Source: Archegozetes longisetosus
Lineage: Eukaryota > Arthropoda > Arachnida > Sarcoptiformes > Trhypochthoniidae
Reading direction: 5' to 3'
DNA: 64,000 bases
NCBI GenBank assembly: GCA_018873245.2
Contig: JAEMBT020000008.1
Span: 2,900,001-2,964,000, forward strand
Under the pieces are notes generated by a model that saw nothing but the letters and a program-made list of their open reading frames with translations, was not told where the DNA came from and did not search any database. This document shows positions 53,893 through 64,000 of the stretch, piece by piece (position 1 is the stretch's first letter; each line of letters opens with the position of its first letter). The position numbers and the translations under genes were made by a program.

Positions 53893-54815
53893 GTTCTCTT
53901 CTGTTGATAAAGCATCGCATGGATTAAAATTGCATTAGAATTTTCTATTCCGGCTCTGAAATTTGTTTATTTTTGTTACTCTGTTTTACTCAAACTTAGA
54001 TGTTATTGGTTGAACTACATTTCTAATTGACTTTCTTCTTATTTTTGTCTAAGTTTATTATTAAGTTTGAAATTTTGATTTCACGTCTTCTTTTATTACT
54101 ACTTGCATTTCTTAATCATAACTTTTAGATATCATATTATACTTTGTGTTATACTCCATGTTATACTTCATATTATACTTCTTTTCATATACACTATTTC
54201 AGATAGCTTACATGTTTTTAAACTTTTAAAGTTTTCAAGCTTAAAAATTAGATTAATTAATGATAGAGTAATTTGAAAAGTAAAACAAGAGAAAAGTGCA
54301 AATACTCAGTATTTGATGGAAACATGTGTTATCTTTAGTATACATTCTAAAGAGCGGAAAATATTTATATTTTTGCTGTCAGGATTGATTCAGATGAGAT
54401 TTAGCGATTCTCTTAAAGCTTTTAGGAGAGTATATAATGGAGCGAAGGGTAGATGTTGAGACTTTGTGTTTTTATACTTGAGGCCTTTTTTACTTCATTT
54501 TTCATGTGATGCCATTTGACCGCCTTCTCTCTTATGTCGAGCATCACAGAGAACAAGCATCACAAGAGAACAACTTTTATTTACTCTTTATAATAGAGAC
54601 TGGCATTGACCAAATTTTTTAATCAAACTTCTCTTATAACACTCCTTTTCTACTAATTATATGCCAAATAGTGTTAGAACATTGTATTGTGTTTCATATC
54701 GTGTTTTATGCATATTTTATAATTGTCTAGAGAATTTTTAATAAATGTAAGGTGGATCATAAAATTTAGTTCAGTTCAATTGAACTAGAGTTGCACTCTG
54801 TTTTTCAATAGATAT

Positions 54816-54898
54816 CAGAATATTGTACAGAATAGTGTACAGAATAGTGTACAGAATAGTATACAGAATAGTGTACAGAATAGTATACAGAATACTGT
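54816..54898. repeat. 14-bp tandem repeat (ACAGAATAGTGTAC type)
   Basis: Six units, five of them nearly identical, just before an open stretch that starts with ATG at 54945. Confidence 0.92.
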
Positions 54899-55197
54899 AG
54901 CAGAAGTTGATATCACAGTTTAGAAACATTTTTAATATAACGACATGGCAGGTGTCATAAAAGCAGAAATAACTTCCTATTTCTCCAACCGAACCTCAGA
55001 ACCATTCAATGATGAAATCATTATTTATTTTTGTTATCCGAAAACACTAGAGTTATTCCAAAACCATCTAAGCTTAAAAAACAAAAAGAAAAATTTAAAT
55101 TCAAGTCTAACATTACGCTCTTTGAGAGAAAATAAGAGGAAAAATAGTATTCGAGATGATAGTGAGTATAGTATTTGGTGTGTTTCTCACTCACTCA

Positions 55198-55201
<4 letters not shown>

Positions 55202-55228
<27 letters not shown>

Positions 55229-55240
55229 CCACTCTCTCTC
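55202..55240. repeat. (CT)n microsatellite
   Basis: About 13 units plus a second short run after CCCA. Confidence 0.95.
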
Positions 55241-57261
55241 ATTTTGTTAAATTGTTTAAAAGTGTGATACTGACAGGAGAGACAGGTTCGAAAAAAAATA
55301 TATTGTTTGAACCATTTTTTGGTGACTTGAGACCTAAATGACATCAATGAATGAGTGTTGGATGTTGTTGTGATAAATGTTTAAGACGTGATGCATAGCT
55401 TCCAATTTCTATAAAATAGTATGAAAAGTTGAGTTTATTTCTTATGTGAGTTTGCCTGTCTTTTATTCTCTTTTAAAATAGTCTTCTTTTTCTTAAATAC
55501 ACTGTATTTTGAGCCATAAAAACGTTTTTTATACTTGCGTTCAAACTAATAACTCAACAGAAACTAATAACTCGACAGATACCAAACTTTGCGAATAATC
55601 AAATTTTCGTTACTTTCAATTTTAAACTCAATCGAAATTATGTATTTGAATAAAAGACAAGATAAATAAGTAAATAAAGAAGAAGTTGATCAAGTTTGAA
55701 CTAATGAGAAAAGGCTTTGTTGGGGTGATTAAGGAAAGAGTTGTAATAATTATTAAAAAAAAGAAAATTTGAACTCAAATTTAGGAATCATTTGGAAGAA
55801 AGTAATGATAATAATTATATTAGTAGAAGAAAAAGTGGAAAGAATTAGCTAAAACAAAAGATGCATAAAACTTAAACTGAATAATAATACTAATAAAATG
55901 CAAATGAACTAATAATTTGTGTCGTTTGATGGCATTGACACTTAAAACATAGCACAACACAAGACTTAAAGCATAACATAAAAGTTAAAACATAGTCTTA
56001 ATAGCGGCACTTATGATAAGTTTTTTCAAAAGGCATTTCGTGTATGACGACATCTAAAATTGGCCATCGGTGGTAACATATGGTTAAGCGTGAAATGCAA
56101 TTATAATAATACAAAAGTGTGTATAGTTATAGACTGTACGTAAGGGTATATCTGACTGTTTATCACAATAATACTAATACCTATAATATAGTGGGATAAG
56201 TGGCAGAAAGGCCTATCTCTAACGTAATTTGAAATGAGAATAAGACTTTGTAGCACTGACCGAATGTTGTGCATGGTCTATATCTGACATATTTCGTCAT
56301 TTTCTTGCATCGATGCCCAGCGCTCGAACAAAAAAGGAGCAGAAGACACTTGAATGATTAGACACACCACTTTGTGTGACCTAAACTCCAATTATCATTA
56401 TCGCCGATACCAAATGGTTTTCCATGCCTTTTAGTCTAATGATCAACTAAAGTATGGATCTATGGCTGAAGCGTTTCATAAAATGCCAAATGATAGGTTT
56501 GAGACTAACTTAAGAGTCGCCTATTCGAAGTCTTATAAATGGATTGCTATTTACTATTAAATAGTCTCGGGGTTTTAAAAATTTTCAAATACAAATTAAT
56601 GATTTTTTAATGGAGTTATTGCGAAAACCCTGTTCATCAAATCCCAGATATGAGACATACTTGAGATGAATTTTGAAATTTGAGCAAATTTTTGCTATAT
56701 ATACAACCTTGTCGTAATTCTAAGAATAGACAAACTAGAATTGTAATCATCAGTAATTAACGTTCATACTGTGAAGTATTGGGGCAACATTTTAAAACCA
56801 AATTCCCGAAATCATTCCTAAAGGGGTTTTGAAAAATAAAATATTAACCACTGAGCTCAAGTCGAATAATCTGTTAGAATAAATGATTAACCGCTGGGCT
56901 CGAGTCGAGAAGGTTCGAGCCGAGAAGGTTCGGGCGGAGAGAAGCGAAAAAGATTTAGAATGCGCGTGTCATTGAAGACTAAACAGCATGCGGATTATAC
57001 CATTAATTTGGTTTGCTTCAAATGAGTGGGTTTGAAAGAACATCATTTCTAATATTCAGTAGCATATGAATGGATCTGATTTGCATTTGCACAACAGGTG
57101 TCATGCGTGCCACTAATCGTTAATTGGTTAACAATCAGTGCCATTAACCTGACTAGTCTTCTGCCAAATATGACATGAGTTAACCTCATCTCATGTATTC
57201 CCTTAGGGGTCAATTGTTGTGCATCACTAATAATTAGAAATATTTAATTAGTTAATAAGTG

Positions 57262-57297
57262 ATACGAAACAATACGAAACAATACGAAACAATACGA
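57262..57297. repeat. (AATACGAAAC)n, about 3.5 copies
   Basis: Perfect 10-bp units directly after a balanced-composition segment. Confidence 0.92.
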
Positions 57298-59020
57298 CGG
57301 TAGAGATAGAGATAAAAATGCATCAAGTCTTCCGATTTATTACTTTCTATGTGATAACATATGGTATTCTTTATGGTTTTTATGGAATCATCATTTTATA
57401 CTAAATCTAATATAAAGGACTTTAATAGTTATATCAGAAGCAATTCAGTCTGATTTCAAAAATTATGGCTATTTAATTGTGATTTAATTGGTTATTCTAC
57501 TCTTAAATCGGAGGATATTATTATCTTATCTCGATTTCAATTGACACGCATAGTATAATGAACTCCATAGCTTTTTCTTTATAAGAATAATTATCACGAG
57601 TAAAGTACTTTTTTTAAATTTTAGAATTAAAATTCGGCTCAAATCTCAAATTTGTCGCAAGCTCAACATTGATTGAACTAAAGTTTACAATTTTAATCTT
57701 AAATCCATTATAAGAATCTAACTGAACAAAGCAGCCAAACGTTTAGAATAAAACTTAATTTTTGAGAAAAAATATTTAAACCATAAGCAGTTGGGGGGTT
57801 TTCAATTGTTCGAATTAAGTGCCACTCATTGATGGAGTGATGGAGGACTAAATCTTTTTCTATTTGAATAAAATTTCTCAAATAGGAAAATGCATTTTTC
57901 TGTCCTCAAACTTAGTTGTATTTAAAAACAAAATTTCAAACAATTGGTTTAAAATGTTAATTATGAGAAAAAATATTTTAGGCCAAAGTGATTTGTTTGA
58001 TCATATTTATAGCTAAGGAAATATGAAATATAGTTAAGCATAAGTGGAGAGAGAAAATACTTAAAAAGTTAGTAAACTTTAAAAACTGTATAATAAAGCA
58101 AAAAAAAAAAAGAATGAGAGGTAGTCTATCGTAAGTTATCTAGCTAATTAAATTAGTTACTTATGGGTTGAATAGCTGAGCATTTGTTGTTATGAATGAA
58201 TGATTATGACATCCATTGTCATATTTGAGTGACTAATGATTGACATGTGATTAGCTTAATTGCCAGTATATCTGAGATTTACAATTATTATAATTGCCAT
58301 TTCTACCTTTATTTTTCACTAAAACAGTTATCTTTGTCTATCATTATAATTGAATTACTACTCTTAATTACTAACTCAGATAAAACAAATCTTTTTTACA
58401 TAACTAACTTTTTTCACAACACATTTCTCACCAATTATTCGAGTTATGTCTACGAACTGAAAATCTAATATATAATTAATGGAAAACAGTTCAATCGATA
58501 GCAGATTTATGAGTTAAAACATTTTAGTTTTGGGAAAATGTTGTGAAAAATGTTGTGAAAAATGTTAGCAAATTAATTATTGTATAAGTTGACAAATAGT
58601 TTGAAAATGAGGACTTTTATTCGATCAGTTTTATTGATCCCAAAACTAAAACCATAAATATTAAGTGACTTTTGTTACGATTATTTCAAAATAGTTATTT
58701 GCAAATGAATTAATTATTACAAAATTATAGCTTAGTGTTAATATATTGTCAAATTAATTAAAGTATATCTATAACTATCGATATAATGTAAATGAGAAAT
58801 GCATAATAAGTCATAGTATTTATTACATAACTATATCCTCAAGATCTACATATCTATCATTAACGATATTAAACTTGAATAACTAGATATTGAGATAAAA
58901 TATTGATCTGTTATTCATTTATTAGGATATAAAAACATAATTGATTACTTATTTCTTGAGTATTTAGGCGTGTGTTCAGTGAATATAGTTTATTATTGTA
59001 ATTTTTTGCTTAGAAAAAAG

Positions 59021-59094
59021 CTGTATATAACAACAGTGTATATAACAACACTGTATATAACAACACTGTATATAACAACACTGTATATAACAAA
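59021..59094. repeat. 15-bp tandem repeat CTGTATATAACAACA, about five copies
   Basis: Nearly identical units; the first two differ at one base. Confidence 0.95.
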
Positions 59095-59474
59095 TTGCTT
59101 TACTGCAGGTCCAGCTGCCGGAAATACTCCACCGTTTGCTTCTTAACTCAACAAATTTCGACTTAAATATTCCAATAAACTATTCATAGGCTCAACTTTT
59201 TGCAACTCTCTGTTGTTCAATGATTTTATAACTCATTTGACTCCTTATGAAATTTGTGTATTTAATAAATGCAAACTTCAAATCAATGACTACTGTATAA
59301 TAAAATAAAAGGTCGACTACTCTTACAGAACTTGTTGAACACTTACAGAACTTCTTCTGAAGGCATAAATAGCAACAGTTAAAAAAGATAATAAATAAAA
59401 TTTGAAAATTTCAAAACATTCAGACTTGAGTGTGAGAATGTGTTATGGGTTTTTGTGGAGTAGCTTTACGTGTA

Positions 59475-59567
59475 GATGGTGCAAAACCATCGGTATCTTT
59501 ACTTGAAGATGGTGCAAAACCATTGGTATCTTTACATAGAGTTAGCGCAAAACCATTGGTATCTTAT
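59475..59567. repeat. 33-bp tandem repeat, three copies
   Basis: Units start near 59478, 59511 and 59544 (GGTGCAAAACC, GGTGCAAAACC, AGCGCAAAACC). The period is a multiple of three and the frame from an ATG at 59445 reads three 11-residue units of the type DGAKPLVSLxx. Confidence 0.88.
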
Positions 59568-59942
59568 GCCAAATTTAGTTTTGTGCCACTGAATTGCGTT
59601 TTAGCGTTTAAGTGCCGACACATTGCCGACAATTTATGAGATACAATATATTTATATTGACAATTAACACATTTGTTGTATAGTGAAAAATATTTGACAA
59701 CCAGTCGCTAATTATTATATTACTGGCATATGCCGACTAAACGTTCGGTTTATATTCGCATATTTTTGTTCAACTTCTTCTTTTGGCTGAGCTATCTCTT
59801 GCACAATTTATTATCTATTTTCCATTTTACTATTTTGGTCAAATTTAAGTCACATGTAATCATTTTGCATTTTGCCAATCGTTTTAAAAATAGCTTAAAT
59901 AGTTTAAACCCCGATCCAGTTCAAAATTTGCATTACTTTATG

Positions 59943-60005
59943 GTAAACAGTCATAACTTTATGACAAACAGTCATAACTTTTTGATAAACAGTCATAACT
60001 TTTGA
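59943..60005. repeat. 21-bp tandem repeat, three copies
   Basis: Units of TAAACAGTCATAACTTTTTG type. Confidence 0.92.
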
Positions 60006-60246
60006 GCAAAATTTGCACTTTTATTCTTTAAAGCTTTGCTCAATCGACAGCTAACTACACCTTCCGATAGCTTCACTTAAATCTAAATGAATTTTCAAAT
60101 AACATATATCATAAGAAATATTGACTAATATTGGACAAAAGCCTATTTTTGGGATAGAGAAAACACGAAAAATAGAAATATAGTGGCAGTAAATATATTT
60201 AAGTGTTTAGGGAAGACATAAAAAAGTTAGAGAAATATCTAAATTT

Positions 60247-60333
60247 GATGTATATGGAAGGGAGTTTTGGTGTATATGGAAGGGACTTTTGATGTATATA
60301 GTAGGGACTTTTGGTGTGTATAGTAGGGACTTG
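60247..60333. repeat. 22-23-bp imperfect tandem repeat, four copies
   Basis: Units of GGTGTATATGGAAGGGACTT type, decaying to the right. Confidence 0.88.
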
Positions 60334-63300
60334 TGAGATTGGTGAGTGATTTGGGAGGTTTAATTTATTTGAGACTGGTTGCTCAGTCTGTCAGCAGTAC
60401 TTGGGTAGAAGGAAAGAAAAAAGGTTTGGGTAGAGTTGGTAAAAACTGGTCTACTGTATAAATACCGCCGACACTATGACAAGCGACCGCCTCGTAAACT
60501 TCATCGCTTTATTGCTAGTTTTAAGGAATTGAAGTTACTTTATTTTTGCCATTTTCTTCCTCTCCCTTCTTCTCTATATATCCTAAATGTTTTGCTACTA
60601 AAAAATAAGACACGCGAACGGCCCAACACATTCTCTGAATAAATAAATACTAAACATTTAAGTTTACAAATGGTAAGACTCATGCTTTGAGGGTCTGCTT
60701 TGAAACGTTTTTGTTCTGTCGAAAAAACTAAGCATATATACAGTGAAATATTTATACAGACGAATCTCTATACAGTCAGACCTCTGTACAGTCTATGGCG
60801 AGTGATTGACTAACCATTTTATTTCCTCGTAAAATATTTGTTTAACTCAACTTCTATTTTACGCTCTTTTCTCAAGTCGTTAATTTTGAAAATAAATTTT
60901 CAGATTCTTCAAACTGATCTGCAAAGCCAAAAATTATTGTATAGTTTGTGATCCAATTCTCAAAAGTAACAAAAATTGATGAGCGCATAAATTTATTGTC
61001 TAAAAATTATAAAATTATAAAAATGATTGATCTATGAGTTGAAAAATAAAATAAGATAGAAATTTCAAACTGAGCTGAAAAAAGTTAACCTAAGCTAAGC
61101 TAAGCTAAACCATTTTGAGAAAGAGCAGGTTTTGCAGTATTTTAGAACTAATTTGATGATAAGCGAGAAAAAATAGTGTCAAAAAATTCAGTCAGAAAGG
61201 TGTTTTGAGGAAAACCTCTTCCTTTGAAAAAGTGTCCTGCAGTGACACTTCAATATTTCTTTTATTCTTTCATTTCCGTCAGGTTTCAAATTTTTTTATT
61301 TGCTTCGGCTTTCTCTCATTTTATTGCATATTTCATTCTCACTACAGTGGACATCGAAATACACTTTTATGTCTTATTACCAAAAAACAGTCCCATCAAT
61401 GTATTGAATTTGTTGTCTGCTTCAGACGCTTACTGTCACAACAGTCCAAACTGAAACGGGATTGTCAATTAATAATTGAATATATTTGGTCTTTCTTGTA
61501 AAATGATAGGTTCGATTCTGATTTATCATTCTTAAAGTTCAATTGTTCTGAAAAAATTGTTTTGAAAACTGACAAAATCAATTTAGTCTTGAAAATGTGC
61601 CTGATTTGAATAGAAAGAGACATAAAAAATAAAGGATTAATCATACTTTAGTGATAATATCCTATTTTGATGGCAAGTAGTGTGATTGGAGCGGCAATAA
61701 AATTAAATTGACCAAAATATATTGAAGTTAATTTTTGTGAGTAAGATTGCTTTCTGGAGGAGTATAGAATTGAGATAGCTTGATTCGAATAGATTTTGGT
61801 GGAAAACAAATATAGGATTTAGTTATACAATATTAATAATATGAATGAAAAGTGTGAAAGAGCAGGAAATTAATAATAGCGACAGGAAGAAAGTGCTAGC
61901 CTTTAAAGGAGATTGTCTTTTTCGCTATATCTACACTTAATCGAAATGAGCTCTGAATATTAAATATATGGTAAACCATACTATTGGCTCCTTAATTTTT
62001 ATCATTTCCGCAATATCTTTCTTTCATTTTGATTGTTTTTCCAATTTGACTCTCCTTCTCCTCATTTCCTAACAATACTATGAATTTAAGTTGAAAAACA
62101 TTTCTCATAACTTTTACTTCAAAAGCATTTCAATTGAATCTTATTTGAATAACTTTTGAAACAATAAATTCACCTTTATTTTAAAGCCTTGTTGCAATCA
62201 ATAGTGTGTATTGAAAAATGTGAGGTTCATCAAGCATTAGAAATATTAATTTCAGTCTATTTGTCAAACGACTAACATGTCTGAAATTTGATAAGGCCTT
62301 AGACCTAAAGACCAAATTTAGGCACATATTGGGGGATAAAAACAGAATTTGAGCACATATTGGATTCATAAATTCGTAATTTGTATGGGGTTCAATATCT
62401 GGACGAAAGGCATGCAGAGACATTAGTTGTTAATTTCATATTATATAGAACGACATTGGATCACATTATGAGGATGATTATGGGCAAAGTGGTAGCAATG
62501 AAGATCAGGAATGCGATCCAATACCAAATGCCATACCTTACATCATCACTCAATTCTCCGTTCACTTCAAATTTGATTTAATATTATATTTTGTGTCCCA
62601 ATATTTCACGCAATCGAGTGTCAAATTGAATTAAGTATGAATGCAATTGTTAGTGGCATATATTGCCATATGGTGTCAAAAATCTTCTATTATTGCCATT
62701 TATTTAATTAGGGACTGAGTCATACCTGTTGATGACTATTAGTTTCAAACTTTTTGTCACTTCAATTGAATTGATTTTTGCCCCAAATACTTTATTGAAC
62801 AGACTTGAGGTCTGGGCAACCGTCAAATGCTCTGTTTTGTTGAGCTAACAGCTAGTCAACATTCAAATATCTGTTCATTTCTCATCAACCTCTCGTTAAT
62901 ATTAAACAATAAGCAATCGAATGAATCATCAAATAAACAGAGTTTCGAAGTTAATATGAGATATTTTGAGTGAAGACCTTAAAAAATGTCTCGGGGGGTA
63001 TAGCGTCTAAATCGTCCAGTGGCTACGGCTGACAGATTTTTACACAATACACATAATACGCAGTGTATTTGAGTAAAAACTCTACCAGTAATGAACTTGA
63101 AATAAAAATAAACAGACAAAAATAAAACTTTATTGTAGATGATTGCCAAGCAAAAAAATAAGCCGCCTAATATCAAAGGATTAACATTTAAAGGTCAAAT
63201 AGACCGCAAATGATCGTCGAGGAATGAAATGATGAAATTTGTTCAAGTTAATATTAGAAGATTTTTTGTTTAATTCCAAATAATCCTCATTAACCTTGTG

Positions 63301-63404
63301 ACAGATAGAAAAAGATTTTCAAATAATGCTATACTAACGTAAAAAACAATTTATAACCTTTCTCAAGAGTGTGTCTCATTTCAATTTGAATGAAATAATA
63401 ATAC

Positions 63405-63460
63405 CTGTTTTTATCTGTATTTATCCGTATTTGTCTGTATTTATCTGTATTTGTATGTGT
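63405..63460. repeat. TTTATCTGTATTTG-type repeat
   Basis: Four to five short units with small changes. Confidence 0.8.
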
Positions 63461-63849
63461 TATATATTTGTCTCTAACTCACAGTAATCAAAGCTATTTA
63501 CAAATGCGTTTCTACCATTCATTATTAAATAGATAACAAATAATTGAATAATTAAATATTAAATCTTACTCCTGTAACTAATCTCTACATTATAATCAAT
63601 ATTTGATTGAGTTGACCAAATTTAAGCTAAAAATTGACTTAAGAGAGAAGAAGGTATAAAGATAGTTTTAATTTTTAACTTATCTCTTTCTAAAAAGACA
63701 ATAAAAACCCAAACATTGAGTCACTATTATCTGTCGACTGACTCAACAAATTTTGCTGACAACCCAAACCTAACTAAATATCTTAGTCGAAATGTTTTCC
63801 ACTATTTCTCGACTTATTTCGATTATTTGTCGACTTCTCACTTCTCACT

Positions 63850-63921
63850 TGATTGTATTCTGTAGAGTCTGGTTGTACTCTGCAGAGTCTGGTCGTATTC
63901 TGTAGAGTCTGATTGTATTTT
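63850..63921. repeat. 21-bp tandem repeat, about 3.5 copies
   Basis: Units of GATTGTATTCTGTAGAGTCTG with a few substitutions. Confidence 0.9.
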
Positions 63922-64000
63922 GTATTTTGACTTTCTTTTCAATTTATGGTTCACTTGGATTATAATTCAATTTCACTGTATATCAGCTCTATTTTTATAA

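Larger units (their letters stand above)
55400..64000. other. Runx 3' flank, last part; no gene established
   Basis: About 8.6 kb. It includes segments of more even composition at 56000-56520 and 57030-57240 that look like conserved non-coding DNA, a GC-richer patch at 56880-56960, several tandem repeats (entered separately) and another unusual patch at 62985-63060. Open stretches are short and lack family resemblance. Confidence 0.5.

Noticed and set aside
53663-53938. 91-codon plus-strand frame ending in Ser-Leu repeats
   Set aside because: Extended by a (CT)n tract; no family resemblance, no splice context.
60730-60800. Several TACAGTC words suggesting another MITE
   Set aside because: No matching inverted end within a sensible distance; looks like a short local repeat.
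61205-61501. Two overlapping frames of 98 and 76 codons
   Set aside because: Neither shows a family motif or splice context; overlapping open frames in AT-rich DNA.

Overview
The window is eukaryotic nuclear DNA, strongly AT-rich, with short spliceosomal introns (down to about 51 bases) as well as kilobase ones. Gene content, a Runx protein of invertebrate type, interstitial CCTAA/TTAGG telomere-type repeats and a fragment resembling a protein family I associate with mites all point to an arthropod, most likely an acariform mite. The species assignment is inference.

Left part (1-14.3 kb): the 3' end of a lysosomal alpha-mannosidase gene (GH38) runs off the left edge. It is followed by about 3.5 kb of decayed material: a broken gene fragment, a Ty3/gypsy fossil and an internally deleted mariner with recognisable inverted ends. 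Next, on the minus strand, is a complete 12-exon dynamin-superfamily GTPase (700 aa predicted). Several kilobases upstream of it carry degenerate copies of a dispersed repeat.

Middle part (14.3-21.2 kb): a complete five-exon GOPC orthologue (Golgi PDZ/coiled-coil protein, 475 aa) lies on the plus strand. Its first intron holds a complete four-exon gene on the opposite strand, coding for a 579-aa coiled-coil protein with a signal peptide. Just downstream is a small three-exon gene for an 81-aa secreted peptide of unknown identity.

Right part (21.2-64 kb): this belongs to a single Runx transcription-factor gene (five coding exons over 15 kb, 663 aa, Runt domain, C-terminal WRPY) and its long flanks. 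About 6.5 kb upstream and 20 kb downstream show no convincing gene. They hold many short tandem repeats, a series of (CT)n/(GA)n tracts set in less AT-rich pockets, three short pogo/Tc1-like MITEs in all (two of them within Runx introns) and some non-coding stretches of even composition that may be enhancers.

Exon models were built by hand. For all five spliced genes the chosen GT/AG junctions keep one frame from ATG to stop, and the total coding length is a multiple of three. No CRISPR array, rRNA, convincing tRNA or bacterial-type operon was seen. I saw no clear new multi-gene system. The least explained items are the nested secreted coiled-coil gene and the small secreted peptide.
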